Notes: generated by a model not told the origin, from the sequence alone. A DNA stretch of 64,000 nucleotides from Rhabdaerophilum calidifontis (GCF_008641065.1 NZ_VTRS01000004.1:124001-188000), one strand, 5' to 3'. Positions 44,191 through 55,806 are shown, numbered from the stretch's first letter. Program-made: numbers and translations.

Positions 44191-44811
44191 ATGTCCGACC
44201 GCCTGCTCGTGCTCTGCCGCCACGGCCAGAGCGAATGGAACCTCCAGAACCTGTTCACCGGCTGGAAGGACCCGGATCTCACCGCGCAGGGCATCGAGGA
44301 GGCGAAACAGGCCGCCGCGCGGCTCAAGGCCCGCGGCATCGCCTTCGACATCGCCTTCACCTCCGATCTCGTGCGCGCGCAGCATACCTGCCGGCTGGTG
44401 CTGGAGGGGCTCGGCCAGCCGGGGCTCGAAACCATCCGCGACCAGGCGCTGAACGAGCGCGATTACGGCGAGCTATCCGGCCTCAACAAGGACGATGCCC
44501 GCGCCCGATGGGGCGAGGAGCAGGTGCATGTCTGGCGCCGCTCCTATGACGTGCCGCCGCCCGGCGGCGAGAGCCTGAAGGACACCGCCGCACGCGTGCT
44601 GCCCTATTACATCCACCGCATCCTGCCGCAGGTGCTTGGCGGCCGGCGCGTGCTCGTCGCGGCGCATGGCAATTCGCTCCGCGCGCTGATCATGGCGATG
44701 GAGGGGATGAGTGGCGAGGCGATCGTGAAGCGGGAACTCGCGACCGGTGTGCCGATCGTCTACCGGCTCAACGCGGATTCGACCATCCTGTCGAAGGAAG
44801 AGCTGGCCTGA
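44191..44811 (+). CDS. gpmA: 2,3-Bisphosphoglycerate-dependent phosphoglycerate mutase
   Basis: This is a glycolytic/gluconeogenic mutase interconverting 3- and 2-phosphoglycerate. The 206-residue protein has the phosphohistidine motif [32 protein letters not shown], and the second His in [17 protein letters not shown]. The length matches the short alphaproteobacterial GpmA. It converges with grpE, with 12 bp between stops. Confidence 0.95.
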   Translation: MSDRLLVLCRHGQSEWNLQNLFTGWKDPDLTAQGIEEAKQAAARLKARGIAFDIAFTSDLVRAQHTCRLVLEGLGQPGLETIRDQALNERDYGELSGLNKDDARARWGEEQVHVWRRSYDVPPPGGESLKDTAARVLPYYIHRILPQVLGGRRVLVAAHGNSLRALIMAMEGMSGEAIVKRELATGVPIVYRLNADSTILSKEELA

Positions 44812-44823
44812 GGCCAGCTCCCC

Positions 44824-45486
44824 TCAGGCGCGCTTGTCGAAGCGCGGCTTCGCATCCGCGCCCGGCTTTTCCGGGGCTGCCGGCCGGCTCGCAGCCTCGC
44901 CGGCGGGAGGTTCGGGCTGCGGCTCCGGCGCGCGGGCCGGGCCGCCCTTCGAGACGCCGACCATGGCAGGGCGCAGCACCCGCTCCCCGATCATGTAGCC
45001 TGCCTGCACCACCTCGACCACGGTGCCGCTCGGCTGGGTCTCGTCGGGGATCTCGAACATCGCCTGGTCGCGATGCGGATCGAAGCGCTCGCCCTTCGGG
45101 ATGCGCTTGCGCACCCCGTGCTTCTCGAGCGCCTTGAGCAATTCGCGCTCGGTCAGTTCCATGCCGTCGATCAGCGCCTTGAGGCCGGGATCGGGCGCGG
45201 GCTCCGCCGCCTCCTCGACCGGCTTGGGCAGGGCCTCCAGCGCGCGCCGGAGATTGTCCGCCGTGCCGATCATGTCGGCGGCGAATTTCGTGATGGCATA
45301 GGCCCGCTGGTCCTGCAATTCGCGCTCGGTGCGCCGGCGCAGGTTCTCCATTTCGGCGAGCGCGCGCAGAAGCCGGTCCTTGAGGTCGGCGTTCTCGCGT
45401 TCGAGGGTCTGGATCCGCTCGGCCTCGGCGGAGGCGGGCGCCTCGGCGGGGCCGGTCTCGGGCTTCTTCTCGGCTTCGGAACTCAT
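44824..45486 (-). CDS. grpE: Nucleotide exchange factor GrpE
   Basis: GrpE releases ADP from DnaK. The 220-residue protein has an acidic, disordered N-terminus, a long coiled-coil helix ([35 protein letters not shown]), and the beta-wing region [24 protein letters not shown] with [26 protein letters not shown] Pro/Glu/Ala-rich tail is appended. The ATG at 45486 has AGGG 5 nt upstream. It is separated from hrcA, its usual partner, by about 9 kb. Confidence 0.95.
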   Translation of the reverse strand: MSSEAEKKPETGPAEAPASAEAERIQTLERENADLKDRLLRALAEMENLRRRTERELQDQRAYAITKFAADMIGTADNLRRALEALPKPVEEAAEPAPDPGLKALIDGMELTERELLKALEKHGVRKRIPKGERFDPHRDQAMFEIPDETQPSGTVVEVVQAGYMIGERVLRPAMVGVSKGGPARAPEPQPEPPAGEAASRPAAPEKPGADAKPRFDKRA

Positions 45487-45561
45487 GACATCCCTGTGAT
45501 TGGGCATCCCTCGGATGCGGAGGTGGAATCAGGCCCGATATCGAGGCTCGGGACGCGAAAA

Positions 45562-48309
45562 TCAAGCCGCAGAGGGCGGCGCGCCGGACGCGTCGATGCC
45601 ATCGCTGCCCGAGAGCACCGCGATCAGTGCCTTGCGGAGCCGTTGCTGGCGCGGCGCCTGGGTGATCTTCCCGCCGGTCAGGTCAGTGACATAAAAGACA
45701 TCCACCGCCTTCTCGCCATAGGTGACGATGCGGGCGGAATTGACATTGAGGTTCTGCTTGCCGAATTCGGTCGTCAGCTCGTAGAGCAGGCCCGGCCGGT
45801 CGAGCCCGGTGACCTCGACCACGGTCGCCTTGGCGGAAAGCTCGTTGTCGATCACCACCTCGGGCGGCACCGAGAAGGCCGCCGGCACCACGCTCTGCGC
45901 CTGACGCGAGGCGACGATCTCCGGCAGCCGGACCTCGCCCTTCAGCGTGGCGACGATATGGCGTGCCACGCGCTCGGCACGGCGCATCTCGTCGTTATCC
46001 TGGTCGAAGGCGCGCGAGATCGCGATCGTGTCGAGGGCAAAGCCGTCATTGGTCGTGAAGATCTGCGCCTCGACGATGTTCGCACCGGCCGCCGCGCAGG
46101 CGCCGAAGATGATCGAGAGCAGCCGCGGATGGTCGATCGCCATCACGGTCAGTTCCGTGACGCCGCGGAAGGCATCGGTCGCGGTCTCGACCTGGAAGCG
46201 CTCGCCGCTCCGCTCGGCCTTCTCCATCAGCCGCGCGTGCTTGACCTGGTGGGGCAGGTCCACCTTCATCCAATAAGCCGGGGCATGGCGCTGGGCATAG
46301 AGGCGCAGCCGCTCGGCGGGCCAGTCCGGTAGCGCGGCCGCCAGCGCCCGCTGCGCCTCGGCGATGCGCGCCGAGCGCTCGATCCCGCCGGATTCGCCGG
46401 AGAGCATCACCTCGGTCTCCCGGTAGAGCGCACGCAGGAGCTGACCCTTCCAGCCGTTCCACACGCCGGGGCCGACACCGCGGATATCGCAGACCGTAAG
46501 CACCAGCAGCAGCTTGAGCCGTTCGAGCGTCTGGACGATGCCGGCGAAGGTCGCGATGGTGCGCGGATCGCCGATATCGCGCCCCTGCGCCGTCTGCGAC
46601 ATCACGAGATGGTTCTCGACGAGCCAGGAGACGGTGTCGGTCTCCTGCGGCGTCAGCCCGAGCCGCGGGCAGAGCGCGCGGGCGATCCGCGCGCCGACAT
46701 GCTCGTGCGCCTCGTTCCGCCCCTTGCCGATATCGTGCAGGAACAGCGCGACATAAAGCGCGCGCCGGTTCTGGAGCGTCGGCATCATGTTGTGGGAGAG
46801 CGGATGATCGTCGCCGAGTTCGCCCCGGTCCAGGCGCGCGAGGATGCCGATGCAGCGCAGGGTGTGCTCGTCCACCGTGTAATGGTGATACATCGAGAAT
46901 TGCATCATCGCCGAGATGCGCGCGAAATCCGGGATGAACCGGCCGAGGACGCCGCTCTCGTGCATCAGGCGCAGCACCACCTCGGGCGAACGCTTCGAGG
47001 TGAGGATGTCGAGGAACAGCGCGTTCGCCTCGGCATTGCCGCGCAGCGCATCGTCGATATGGCGCAGCGAGAGCGTGACGAGCCGCGTCGCGTGCGGATG
47101 GATCGCGAGCTGGTCGCGGTCGGCATACCAGAAAAGCCGGATCAGATTGACGGGATCATCGCGGAAGACGTCGGCATTGGCGATCGAGATCCGGCCCTTG
47201 TCGAGGATGAAGGCCCGCGTGCCCTGGAGGGGGCGCGACCGCCGCCGCAGCCGCCGCACGAAACGGTCCAGCATGGCGCGCGGCTTGTCCTCGCGCGCCT
47301 CGAGCGCCGCCGAGACGATCGCCGAGAGATCGCCGACCTGTTTCGCGACCAGGAAATAATGCTTCATGAAGCGCTCGACCGCGCTCAGGGCGCCGCGATC
47401 GGCATAGCCCATCCGCTGGGCGACCAGGCGCTGCATGTCGAACGAGAGCCGCTCCTCGGCACGGCCGGCAGCGAAATGGAGATGGCAGCGCACGCGCCAG
47501 AGGAATTCCTCGCAACGCCGGAACAGCCCGACCTCGCGGGCGGTGAAGAAGCCGGTCTTGATCAGCTCGCGCGGATCCTGCGTGCGGAAGGCGTATTTGA
47601 CGATCCAGTACAGCGTCTGCAGGTCGCGCTGGCCGCCCTTGCCTTCCTTGACATTGGGCTCGACGAGGTAGCGCGACTGGCCGGCGCGCAGGATGCGTTC
47701 GTCGCGCTCCGCGAGCTTGGCCTGCACGAATTCCGCCGCGCGGCCCGCGACGACCTGCCGGTCGAACCGCGCCTGGAATTCCGCGAACAGCGCGGCGTCG
47801 CCCGCGAGGAGACGCGCCTCGAGCAGCGCCGTGCGCACGGTGAGATCCTCGCGGCCGGCGCGGATGCATTCATCGACCGTGCGGGTGGCGTGCCCGATCT
47901 TGAGGCCGAGATCCCACAGGGCATAGAGCATCGCCTCGGCCACGCTCTCCCCCCAGGGTGTCGAGACCGGCAGCAGGAACAGGATATCGGTGTCCGAGCC
48001 CGGCGCGAGCGTGCCGCGCCCGTAGCCGCCGACGGCGAGGATCGCGATCCGCTCGCCGGCGGTCGGGTTGTCGGCCCGGTAGAGCCGCGTCCGCGCGAGG
48101 TCGAACAGGGCGCGGATCACATGGTCCTGTGCCTCGGCGAGATAGCCGGCGCAGGCGAAGCCGCCGGAGCTTTCGAGCACGCGCTCGGCCTCCCGGTGCG
48201 CGCGGGCGAGGTAATCGCGGGCGGCACGGACGAAGAGGGCGCGGAGTTCGTCCGGCCCCGCGGTTTCCGGGGCCGGCGGGAGGGCGAAGCCGGGCGCCCG
48301 CGCCGTCAC
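45562..48309 (-). CDS. glnD: Bifunctional uridylyltransferase/uridylyl-removing enzyme GlnD
   Basis: GlnD senses glutamine and uridylylates or deuridylylates PII proteins, setting nitrogen assimilation. The 915-residue protein has a nucleotidyltransferase domain with [20 protein letters not shown] (about residue 95), a UTase helical region, and an HD domain with [18 protein letters not shown]. Two C-terminal ACT domains follow ([36 protein letters not shown]). The GTG start overlaps the gshB stop (GTGA). Confidence 0.96.
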   Translation of the reverse strand: MTARAPGFALPPAPETAGPDELRALFVRAARDYLARAHREAERVLESSGGFACAGYLAEAQDHVIRALFDLARTRLYRADNPTAGERIAILAVGGYGRGTLAPGSDTDILFLLPVSTPWGESVAEAMLYALWDLGLKIGHATRTVDECIRAGREDLTVRTALLEARLLAGDAALFAEFQARFDRQVVAGRAAEFVQAKLAERDERILRAGQSRYLVEPNVKEGKGGQRDLQTLYWIVKYAFRTQDPRELIKTGFFTAREVGLFRRCEEFLWRVRCHLHFAAGRAEERLSFDMQRLVAQRMGYADRGALSAVERFMKHYFLVAKQVGDLSAIVSAALEAREDKPRAMLDRFVRRLRRRSRPLQGTRAFILDKGRISIANADVFRDDPVNLIRLFWYADRDQLAIHPHATRLVTLSLRHIDDALRGNAEANALFLDILTSKRSPEVVLRLMHESGVLGRFIPDFARISAMMQFSMYHHYTVDEHTLRCIGILARLDRGELGDDHPLSHNMMPTLQNRRALYVALFLHDIGKGRNEAHEHVGARIARALCPRLGLTPQETDTVSWLVENHLVMSQTAQGRDIGDPRTIATFAGIVQTLERLKLLLVLTVCDIRGVGPGVWNGWKGQLLRALYRETEVMLSGESGGIERSARIAEAQRALAAALPDWPAERLRLYAQRHAPAYWMKVDLPHQVKHARLMEKAERSGERFQVETATDAFRGVTELTVMAIDHPRLLSIIFGACAAAGANIVEAQIFTTNDGFALDTIAISRAFDQDNDEMRRAERVARHIVATLKGEVRLPEIVASRQAQSVVPAAFSVPPEVVIDNELSAKATVVEVTGLDRPGLLYELTTEFGKQNLNVNSARIVTYGEKAVDVFYVTDLTGGKITQAPRQQRLRKALIAVLSGSDGIDASGAPPSAA

Positions 48310-49247
48310 CCGCGCCGCCTTTCGATCGCATCCCAGATATGCACGGCGAGATCCGGCCCGCCGAGCCGCTTGATGGCGCGGATGCCGGTGGGCGAAGTGA
48401 CGTTGATCTCGGTGAGATGGCCGTCGATCACGTCGATCCCGACGAAGATCAGCCCGCGTTCCTTGAGCAGCGGGCCGATGCGCGCGCAGATCTCGTGCTC
48501 GCGCGGGGTGAGGTCGGTCGCCTGCGCGGCGCCGCCCCGCACCATGTTCGAGCGGATATCGCCCGGCGCCGGCACGCGGTTGACGCCGGCGATCGCGGTG
48601 CCGTCGACCAGGATGATGCGCTTGTCGCCGGCATGCACAGCCGGCAGGAAGCGCTGGATCATCCAGGGCTCGCGCCCCGCACCGGCAAAATGGTCCATGA
48701 AGCCGTTGAAGTTCATGTCATCGCGGCCGACCTTGAACACGCCGGCGCCGCCATTGCCGTAAAGCGGCTTCATGACGAGATCGCCATGCTCGGCGCGGAA
48801 GGCCTCGATCTCGGCGCGGTCACGGCTGATGAGCGTCGGCGGCATCAGATCGGGGAATTCCGTGACGAGGATCTTTTCCGGCGCGTTGCGGACCCAGAAC
48901 GGATCGTTCACCACGAGGGTGCGGGGATGCACCCGTTCGAGCAGATGGCTCGCGGTGATATAGGCGAGGTCGAAGGGCGGGTCCTGCCGCATCAGCACGA
49001 CATCGAAGTCGGCGAGATCGGCGCGGATCTCGGCACCAAGATCGGCATGGTTGCCCGGCTCGTCCCGCACCCGCACGGGGCGCATGCGCGCGGTGAGCCG
49101 GTTGTCAAGCAGGCTCAGCGCCTCGGCGCCGTAGACATGCATCTCGTGGCCGCGCGCCTGCGCTTCCAGCATCAGCGCGAAGGTCGAATCGCCCTGGATG
49201 TTGATCCGCTCGATAGGGTCCATCTGGACGGCGACGCGCAGGGGCAT
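48306..49247 (-). CDS. gshB: Glutathione synthetase
   Basis: GshB is an ATP-grasp ligase that joins gamma-glutamylcysteine and glycine. The 313-residue protein has [44 protein letters not shown], the ATP-grasp [13 protein letters not shown], and the metal site [11 protein letters not shown]. The ATG at 49247 has GGAG 5 nt upstream. It precedes glnD and follows yraN-rsmI on the same strand. Confidence 0.96.
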   Translation of the reverse strand: MPLRVAVQMDPIERINIQGDSTFALMLEAQARGHEMHVYGAEALSLLDNRLTARMRPVRVRDEPGNHADLGAEIRADLADFDVVLMRQDPPFDLAYITASHLLERVHPRTLVVNDPFWVRNAPEKILVTEFPDLMPPTLISRDRAEIEAFRAEHGDLVMKPLYGNGGAGVFKVGRDDMNFNGFMDHFAGAGREPWMIQRFLPAVHAGDKRIILVDGTAIAGVNRVPAPGDIRSNMVRGGAAQATDLTPREHEICARIGPLLKERGLIFVGIDVIDGHLTEINVTSPTGIRAIKRLGGPDLAVHIWDAIERRRG

Positions 49248-49264
49248 GGGCACTCCGGGCGGAA

Positions 49265-49627
49265 TCAATCGAGCGGAAGTTCGCCGATCGCCTCGATATG
49301 GCGCGGCAGCCGCCAGGGCGCAACCAGGATCGCGTCGCAGCGGATGGTTTCGGGCAGGCGCGGCTCACGCGCCAGAAAGGCCCGGGCCGCGCGCCCGATG
49401 CGCCGCAGCTTCGCGGCCGAGACCGCGGCCAGCGCCGCGTCGAGATCGGCCCGCGCCTTGACCTCGACGAAGACCAGCGTGGTGCCGCGCCGCGCGACCA
49501 GATCGATCTCGGCGCCGGCCGCGCGGAAGCGCCGCGCCCGGATCGCGTAGCCCTTCAGCCGCAGCAGCACCTCCGCCCAGAACTCGGCATCATGGCCGAG
49601 CAGGAAGGCAGCCCTGCGGTCAGGCAT
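49265..49627 (-). CDS. UPF0102 protein YraN (putative endonuclease-like)
   Basis: The 120-residue protein has a PD-(D/E)XK-like core: [17 protein letters not shown], then [24 protein letters not shown]. These carry the Glu, Asp and Glu-x-Lys expected of restriction-endonuclease-like folds. The usual YraN start includes a Gly-x-x-x-Glu helix, as here. It overlaps the rsmI 3' end by 8 nt. Its biochemical role is not established. Confidence 0.92.
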   Translation of the reverse strand: MPDRRAAFLLGHDAEFWAEVLLRLKGYAIRARRFRAAGAEIDLVARRGTTLVFVEVKARADLDAALAAVSAAKLRRIGRAARAFLAREPRLPETIRCDAILVAPWRLPRHIEAIGELPLD

Positions 49628-50513
49628 CGCCGCCCTCGCCGGCCGCAAGGCGCAGCGCACGGGCATAGACGCGCTTGCGCGGCAGGCCGAGTTCACCCGC
49701 CACCAGCGCCACCGCGTCGCGCTGGGAATGCGTCGCGAGCGCGGCGGCGAGCGCCCGGTCGATCGCGACCTCGTCGGCCTCCGCCTCGCCGAGCGGCGGG
49801 CCGACGATCACCACGATCTCGCCCTTCGGCGGCGGCTCCGCGGCGAAGCGCTCCGCGAGATCCGGCAGGATGCCGCGGCGGATCGTCTCGAATTTCTTGG
49901 TCAGCTCGCGCGCCACCGCCGCGCCGCGCGCGCCGAGCAGGGCGGCAAGATCCTGAAGGGTCTCGGCGATGCGATGCGGCGCCTCGAACAGCACCAGCGT
50001 CGCGGGAATGGCGGCAAGGGCGCGGATGCGCCGGCGGCGCTCGGCGGTGCGCGAGGGCAGGAAACCCTCGAAATAGAACCGCTCGCCCGGCAGCCCCGAG
50101 AGCACCAGCCCCGCCAGCACCGCCGAGGCGCCGGGCACTGCGGTCACGGGATGCCCGGCCGCGATCGCGGCCTCGACAAGACGCTGGCCGGGATCGGAAA
50201 CGAGCGGCGTGCCGGCATCCGAAACCAGCGCGAGCTTCTCCCCCGCCGCCAGCCGCGCGAGGAGTTGCGGCTGCATCTCGGCGGCGTTGTGCTCGTGATA
50301 GGGAATGAGTGGCGTGGCGATGCCGTAATGCGCGAGCAGGATTTTGGTCACCCGGCTGTCCTCGGCGAGCACGCGATCGGCGGCGGCGAGGGTCGAGAGC
50401 GCGCGCAGTGAAATATCGCCGAGATTGCCGATCGGCGTCGCGACGATATGCAGGCCGGGCGCCAGGGGCTCGGCCTCGGCGGCCAGCCCCAGAACGGTGT
50501 AGCGGGAAACCAT
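49620..50513 (-). CDS. rsmI: 16S rRNA (cytidine-1402-2'-O)-methyltransferase
   Basis: RsmI methylates the ribose of C1402 in 16S rRNA. The 297-residue tetrapyrrole-methylase-fold protein has LHIVATPIGNLGDISLRAL, HEHNAAEM, LVSDAGTPLVSDPG, VPGASAVLAGLVLSGLP and FYFEGFLPSR. The start MVSRYTVLG at 50513 follows a G-rich stretch; the frame is open to 50606 without support. It is divergent from an LpoA-like lipoprotein gene, a common arrangement. Confidence 0.95.
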   Translation of the reverse strand: MVSRYTVLGLAAEAEPLAPGLHIVATPIGNLGDISLRALSTLAAADRVLAEDSRVTKILLAHYGIATPLIPYHEHNAAEMQPQLLARLAAGEKLALVSDAGTPLVSDPGQRLVEAAIAAGHPVTAVPGASAVLAGLVLSGLPGERFYFEGFLPSRTAERRRRIRALAAIPATLVLFEAPHRIAETLQDLAALLGARGAAVARELTKKFETIRRGILPDLAERFAAEPPPKGEIVVIVGPPLGEAEADEVAIDRALAAALATHSQRDAVALVAGELGLPRKRVYARALRLAAGEGGDA

Positions 50514-50768
50514 CGGCGCCGCCCCCCTCTCTCGCATGGCGCCAACCGGTCTGCCACAGCCGGCGCGGCTTGGCAAAGCCCCGGCTCCGGGCGGCATGGT
50601 TTGCAAATATCGTTAACGTTCCTGTGAGAGCATCCTTGAACTTGCCTCAATTTCTGGTTCTGGTGAGGGCTGGCGATCGTCCGGCACCGTTAATCCGGGC
50701 CAGGGTCGCAGGCTGGGGACGGTCGCCGGCGCGAAATGCGCCCGGCCGCCGCGAGTGGAGTGGGTCGA

Positions 50769-51998
50769 ATGCGTGTTTCCGGTCAGGATGGGCGCCGCGG
50801 CGAAAGCATCGGCATGCGCGGTGTTCCGGGAACGCGCCGGTCCCTGCTCCAGGCGGCTGCGATCGGCGCGCTCGCCGCGGCCTGCGCCGGAACCGGCCTC
50901 GACGGCCTCGTCGAATCCAACGCCGAGACGCAGCCGGGCCAGGGCGGCGACGTGATCGGCAACGGCCCGGTCAAGGTGGCGCTGATCCTGCCGCTCTCCG
51001 CCGCCAGCGCCCAGGGCGCGGCGCAGAGCCTGCGCAACGCCGCCCAGCTCGCGATGAGCGATTTCGGCAATTCCAGCATCCAGATCCTCGTCAAGGACGA
51101 CAAGGGCACGCCCGATGGCGCGCGGCAGGCGACGCAGGAGGCCATCCAGGCCGGTGCCGAGCTGATCCTCGGCCCGCTCTTCGGCCCCAGCGTTCAGGCG
51201 GCGGGCCAGGTCGCGCGCGCGGCCGGCAAGCCGGTGATCGCCTTCTCCTCGGATGCTTCGGCGGCGCAGCGCGGGGTCTATCTCCTGAGCTTCCTGCCGC
51301 AATCCGACGTGCAGCGGATCGTCGCCTTTGCCGGCAGCCGCGGCAAGCGTTCCTTTGCGGCGCTGATCCCCCAGAATGCCTATGGCAACGTGGTCGAGGC
51401 CGAGTTCCAGCAGGCGGCGAACCAGGGCGGCCGGCGCGTCGCGCTTGTCGCACGCTACCAGCCCGGCAACAAGGCATCGATCGACGCCGCCGTGCAGCAG
51501 ATCAAGGGCGTCGTCGGCTCCGCCGACACGCTGTTCATCGCCGAGGGCGCGGACGGGCTCGGCGCCGTGACGCAGAGCATGGCCGCAGCCGGGATCAGCA
51601 GCCAGCAGATCCAGATCGTCTCGACCGGCATCTGGAACGATCCGCGCGTATTCGGCATCGGCATGCTGAACGGCGCCTGGTTTGCGGCGCCCGACAATGC
51701 CCGCTACAACGCGCTGGCCGGGCGCTACCAGAGCCAGTTCGGCGCGGCGCCGACGCGCATCGCCACCCTCTCCTACGACGCGGTAACGCTCGCCAGCGCG
51801 CTGACGCAGAATTTCGGCACCCAACGCTTCAGCGAGGCGACGCTCACCAACCCGAACGGCTTTTCGGGCCAGGACGGGGTGTTCCGCTTCCGCTCCAACG
51901 GCGTCAATGATCGCGGTCTCGCGGTCTACGAGATCCGCTCGGGCTCGGCGCAGGCGATCTCGGCCGCGCCGACCAGCTTCACCGGCGCCACGAACTGA
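50769..51998 (+). CDS. LpoA-like penicillin-binding-protein activator lipoprotein
   Basis: The 409-residue protein has a lipoprotein signal (RRSLLQAAAIGALAAAC) with lipobox Cys at residue 39. A type I periplasmic-binding fold follows (VKVALILPLSAASAQGAAQSLRNAAQLA; DDKGTPDGARQATQEAI; GAELILGPLFGPSV; IPQNAYGN). This matches the LppC/YraM family, whose Escherichia coli member activates PBP1A. The ATG at 50769 has GGAG 8 nt upstream; ATG 50814 would give a more usual short signal peptide. Divergence from rsmI-yraN-gshB supports the family call. Activation of a particular synthase is inference. Confidence 0.85.
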   Translation: MRVSGQDGRRGESIGMRGVPGTRRSLLQAAAIGALAAACAGTGLDGLVESNAETQPGQGGDVIGNGPVKVALILPLSAASAQGAAQSLRNAAQLAMSDFGNSSIQILVKDDKGTPDGARQATQEAIQAGAELILGPLFGPSVQAAGQVARAAGKPVIAFSSDASAAQRGVYLLSFLPQSDVQRIVAFAGSRGKRSFAALIPQNAYGNVVEAEFQQAANQGGRRVALVARYQPGNKASIDAAVQQIKGVVGSADTLFIAEGADGLGAVTQSMAAAGISSQQIQIVSTGIWNDPRVFGIGMLNGAWFAAPDNARYNALAGRYQSQFGAAPTRIATLSYDAVTLASALTQNFGTQRFSEATLTNPNGFSGQDGVFRFRSNGVNDRGLAVYEIRSGSAQAISAAPTSFTGATN

Positions 51999-52008
51999 GA
52001 TCTCCGCC

Positions 52009-53178
52009 TCAGGAGGCGGCGAGATCGGCGACGATCGCGTCGAGAACGGGGAACCCGGCCGGCGCGACGCGCAGGCGGCCATCCGGACAGGTCTCGATCA
52101 GCCCCTCGCGCGCGAGATCGGCGACCCGCGCATGGTCGAACCGGCGCCCGGCAAGGGCTTCGAACCGTTTCGGGTCGATCCCCTCCCGCAGGCGCAGCCC
52201 CATCAGCAGGAATTCGTCGGCCTCATCCTCGCGGGCCAGCACCTCTTCGGTGACGATGCCGTGGCCGTCGCGCTCGACATAATCGAGCCAGGCTTCCGGG
52301 GCGCGCTCGCTCACGAAGGCCCGTCGGCCGCGGGCGGTGACGAGCCGGCCATGCGCGCCGGGGCCGATCCCGGCATATTCGCCATAGCGCCAATAGAGCA
52401 GGTTGTGCCGGCATTCCTCGCCGGGGCGGGCATGGTTGGAGACCTCATAGGCCGGCATGCCGAATTTGGAGCAGATATCCTGCGTGACATCATAGAGTTC
52501 GCGCGCGCGGTCGGCATCCGGGACATGGAGCTTGCCGGCCGCATGCAGGGCGGCATAGGCCGTGCCGGGCTCGATGGTGAGCTGGTAGAGTGAGAGATGC
52601 GTCGGCGCATGTGCGAGCGCCTCGACCAGTTCTTCGCGCCAGGCATCCGGCGTCTGGCCGGGCCGGGCATAGATCAGGTCGAAGGAGAAGCGCTCGAACA
52701 GTTTCGCCGCGATTCCGACCGCGACCAGCGCCTCGCCCACCGTGTGAAGCCGGCCGAGCGCCTTGAGATCCGCCTCGACGAGGCTCTGCACCCCGAGCGA
52801 GACACGGTTGACACCGGCCGCACGATAGCCGGCGAAGCGCCCGGCCTCGACGCTGGTCGGATTGGCCTCCAGCGTCACCTCGCAATCCGCCGCGATCGGC
52901 CAGTGCCGGCCGATCGCGTCGAGGATCGCGCCGACGGTCGCCGGCTTCATCAGCGAGGGGGTGCCGCCGCCGAAGAAGACCGAGCCGACCGTCCGCCCCG
53001 GCGCCAGCGCCGCCATATGCGCGATCTCGCGCGCAAAGGCCGCGACATAGCGCGCCTCGTCGATCCCCGCGCGGCGCACATGCGAGTTGAAATCGCAATA
53101 GGGGCATTTCGCCTGGCAGAACGGCCAGTGGATATAAACGCCGAACCCGGCATCGAAAGGAGGCATGGCTTGTCCCAT
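52009..53178 (-). CDS. hemW: Radical SAM protein HemW
   Basis: HemW is a heme-binding radical SAM protein, long misnamed coproporphyrinogen oxidase, thought to insert heme into respiratory proteins. The 389-residue protein has the cluster motif CQAKCPYCDFN, GGGTPSLM, SLGVQSLVEADLKALGR, and the HemW-specific RHNLLYWRYGEYAGIGPGAHG. It lies in the usual rph-rdgB-hemW order. Confidence 0.94.
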   Translation of the reverse strand: MGQAMPPFDAGFGVYIHWPFCQAKCPYCDFNSHVRRAGIDEARYVAAFAREIAHMAALAPGRTVGSVFFGGGTPSLMKPATVGAILDAIGRHWPIAADCEVTLEANPTSVEAGRFAGYRAAGVNRVSLGVQSLVEADLKALGRLHTVGEALVAVGIAAKLFERFSFDLIYARPGQTPDAWREELVEALAHAPTHLSLYQLTIEPGTAYAALHAAGKLHVPDADRARELYDVTQDICSKFGMPAYEVSNHARPGEECRHNLLYWRYGEYAGIGPGAHGRLVTARGRRAFVSERAPEAWLDYVERDGHGIVTEEVLAREDEADEFLLMGLRLREGIDPKRFEALAGRRFDHARVADLAREGLIETCPDGRLRVAPAGFPVLDAIVADLAAS

Positions 53179-53196
53179 GATCCGGCGACCTCCCCG

Positions 53197-53844
53197 TCAA
53201 GGTCGGCCGAGGCCGGCCCGCCCGACGAGACGGATGAAAGCGCGCGCCCGGTGCGAAAGCCCCTGAAGCTGGCCGGCGACCCGCGTCAGGCCGTGCTTCT
53301 CCCCGGCATCCATCTCGCCGAAGGTCCGCGCATGACCATCCGGCACAAAGATCGGATCGTAGCCGAAGCCCAGGCTGCCGCGCGGCGGAAAGGTGAGCGC
53401 GCCGAACACGCGCCCCTCGGCGATCAGCGTCTCGCCATCCGGCCAGGCGACGACGAGCGCTGAGACGAAATGCGCCCGCGCCCCCTCCGGCTCGATCTCG
53501 CGCAGCCGCAATTCGCGCTCCACCCGCGCCATGGCGGCGGAAAAATCGCGCGGTTTTCCCGCCCAATCGGCGGTGAACAGGCCCGGCGCACCATCCAGCG
53601 CATCCACCGCCAGGCCGGAATCATCCGCAAGCGCCGGCAGGCCGGTCGCGCGCGCCGCGGCGAGCGCCTTGATCGCGGCGTTCTCGGCGAACATCGTGCC
53701 GTTCTCGACCGGCTCCGGCAGGCCGAGCGCGCCGGCCGAGACGAGATCGAGCCCGTAGGGCGCCAGCAGATCGCGCATTTCGGCCAGCTTGCCGGCATTG
53801 TGGGTCGCGAGGACGACGCGGCCGGTGAGCGGACGCACGCTCAT
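53197..53844 (-). CDS. rdgB: dITP/XTP pyrophosphatase RdgB
   Basis: RdgB removes non-canonical purine nucleotides (dITP, XTP) from the pool. The 215-residue protein has [49 protein letters not shown] and [12 protein letters not shown] (replacing the common KxxxSHRxxA with GLSHRARAF). The ATG overlaps the rph stop (ATGA), showing translational coupling. hemW follows after 18 bp. Confidence 0.96.
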   Translation of the reverse strand: MSVRPLTGRVVLATHNAGKLAEMRDLLAPYGLDLVSAGALGLPEPVENGTMFAENAAIKALAAARATGLPALADDSGLAVDALDGAPGLFTADWAGKPRDFSAAMARVERELRLREIEPEGARAHFVSALVVAWPDGETLIAEGRVFGALTFPPRGSLGFGYDPIFVPDGHARTFGEMDAGEKHGLTRVAGQLQGLSHRARAFIRLVGRAGLGRP

Positions 53845-54557
53845 TGTCCGATCGCGGCCTTCTGAAGCGCGACAAGCTCGCCGATACCCTTCCGCGCGAG
53901 CGCCAGCATCGCCTGGAGATCGGCCTCGGAGAACGGCACCCCTTCGGCCGTGCCCTGGACCTCGACCAGGCCACCCTTGCCGGTGAGGACGAAATTGGCG
54001 TCGGTCTCGGCGACGGAATCCTCGGCGTAGTCGAGGTCCAGCACCGGCGTGCCGCGATAGATCCCGCAGGAGATGGCGGCGACATGATCGCGCAGCGGGA
54101 TGGCGGCGAGCATGTTGCGCGCCTTCATCCACTGGAAACAATCATGAAGCGCCACCCAGGCCCCGGTGATGGCGGCGGTGCGGGTGCCGCCATCCGCCTG
54201 GAGCACGTCGCAATCGAGGGTGATCTGCTTCTCGCCGAGCGCGGGAAGATCGACCACGGCGCGCAGGGCGCGGCCGATCAGCCGCTGGATCTCCTGCGTG
54301 CGCCCCGTCGGCTTGCCAGCGGTGACCTCGCGGCGGGTGCGCTCCAGCGTGGCGCGCGGCAGCATCGCGTATTCCGCCGTCACCCAGCCCTTGCCGGAGC
54401 CGCGCAGCCAGGCGGGGCCGCGCTCCTCGAGACTCGCGGTGCAGAGCACATGCGTCTCGCCGAACTTGACGAGGCAGGAACCCTCGGCATAGCGCGCGAC
54501 GCCGCGTTCGAGACTAACCTGGCGCAGCGTGTCGGGCGCGCGTTTGGACGGACGCAT
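53841..54557 (-). CDS. rph: Ribonuclease PH
   Basis: RNase PH is a phosphorolytic 3' exoribonuclease that matures tRNA ends. The 238-residue protein begins [39 protein letters not shown]. It has the phosphate-binding [44 protein letters not shown] and [20 protein letters not shown]. It is divergent from hrcA, as in many Alphaproteobacteria. Confidence 0.96.
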   Translation of the reverse strand: MRPSKRAPDTLRQVSLERGVARYAEGSCLVKFGETHVLCTASLEERGPAWLRGSGKGWVTAEYAMLPRATLERTRREVTAGKPTGRTQEIQRLIGRALRAVVDLPALGEKQITLDCDVLQADGGTRTAAITGAWVALHDCFQWMKARNMLAAIPLRDHVAAISCGIYRGTPVLDLDYAEDSVAETDANFVLTGKGGLVEVQGTAEGVPFSEADLQAMLALARKGIGELVALQKAAIGQ

Positions 54558-54723
54558 CGATCTCGTTCCTCGTTGAGGCGGCGGGTTGGCGGAAGACGCG
54601 CGCTTGTAGTGGGGATTGCGGCCCATCTCAAGCGGGTCTCTTTCAACCCAGCCATTCCACACTAGAATATCGCGGCGGCCGCATCCGCCCCGGAGGCGGC
54701 GCGCCATAAGGAACAAGCCGATC

Positions 54724-55806
54724 ATGACCAAGGATCCCAGCGAATCCGCGTCCGGCGCCGCGCTGGCAGAGCTCGACCAGCGTTCGCGCGACATCTTCCG
54801 GCGCATCGTCGAGGGCTATCTCGAAACCGGCGAACCTGTGGGCTCCCGCAACATCTCCAAGGTGCTGCCGATCGCGCTCTCGCCGGCCACCGTGCGCAAC
54901 GTGATGCAGGATCTCGAGGATCTCGGCCTCGTCTACGCCCCACATGTCTCGGCCGGCCGGCTGCCGACCGAGCAGGGGCTCAGGCTCTTCGTCGATTCCA
55001 TCCTCGAGATCGGCGACATTCCGGCGGAGGACCGCGCGCGGATCGAGACCCAGCTCGCGGCCGGCGGCAGCCGCCGCAGCTTCGAGGACGCGCTTGCCGA
55101 GGCCACCTCGCTGCTTTCCGGCGTCAGCCGCGGCGCGGGCGTCGTCGTCACCTCGAAATCGAACAAGCGGCTGAAGCATATCGAATTCGTGCGGCTCGAT
55201 CCGAGCCAGGCCCTGGTGGTGCTGGTGGCGGATGACGGCTCGGTCGAGAACCGTCTCGTCGCGCTGCCGCCGGGGCTGCCGGCCTCGGCGCTTATCGAGG
55301 CCTCCAACTACCTCAATCATCGCCTGAAGGGCCGCACCATCGGCGAGGTGCGCGCCGAGATCGCCGCCAACCGGGCGGCGATGGAGGCCGAGATCAGCGC
55401 GCTGACCTCGCGGCTCGTCGAGGCCGGGCTCGCGAGCACGGCGGACGAGGCCGGCGAGATGCGCCTTATCGTGCGCGGGCAGGCGAACCTGCTCGAAGAC
55501 CTCACCGCGCTCGCCGATCTCGAGCGCATGCGCCGGCTCTTCGCCGATCTCGAACGCGAGAAGGACGTGATCGACCTGCTCTCCCGCGCCGAGGAGGGTG
55601 ACGGCGTGCGAATCTTCATCGGCTCGGAGAACAAGCTGTTCTCGCTCTCCGGCTCATCGATGATCGCCGCGCCCTTCCGCGATTCGAGCCAGAAGATCGT
55701 CGGCATCGTCGGCGTCATCGGCCCGACGCGGCTCAATTACGCACGCATCGTGCCCATGGTCGATTACACCGCGCGGGTGATGGGGAAGCTGCTCGAGCGG
55801 GGGTAA
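54724..55806 (+). CDS. hrcA: Heat-inducible transcription repressor HrcA
   Basis: HrcA represses heat-shock genes through CIRCE elements and is kept active by GroEL. The 360-residue protein has an N-terminal winged helix ([64 protein letters not shown]). A GAF-like domain and the C-terminal [21 protein letters not shown] and [24 protein letters not shown] follow. AGGAA lies upstream of ATG 54724. No CIRCE is seen in the window, so its targets (typically groESL) lie elsewhere. Confidence 0.95.
   Translation: MTKDPSESASGAALAELDQRSRDIFRRIVEGYLETGEPVGSRNISKVLPIALSPATVRNVMQDLEDLGLVYAPHVSAGRLPTEQGLRLFVDSILEIGDIPAEDRARIETQLAAGGSRRSFEDALAEATSLLSGVSRGAGVVVTSKSNKRLKHIEFVRLDPSQALVVLVADDGSVENRLVALPPGLPASALIEASNYLNHRLKGRTIGEVRAEIAANRAAMEAEISALTSRLVEAGLASTADEAGEMRLIVRGQANLLEDLTALADLERMRRLFADLEREKDVIDLLSRAEEGDGVRIFIGSENKLFSLSGSSMIAAPFRDSSQKIVGIVGVIGPTRLNYARIVPMVDYTARVMGKLLERG

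Noticed and set aside
46609-48762. Long plus-strand open frame opposite glnD and part of gshB
   Set aside because: It covers two complete genes on the other strand; its composition is that expected from reverse reading of GC-rich codons.
54558-54723. CIRCE element in the hrcA-rph divergent region
   Set aside because: No TTAGCACTC-N9-GAGTGCTAA-like inverted repeat is present; only unrelated short matches were seen.
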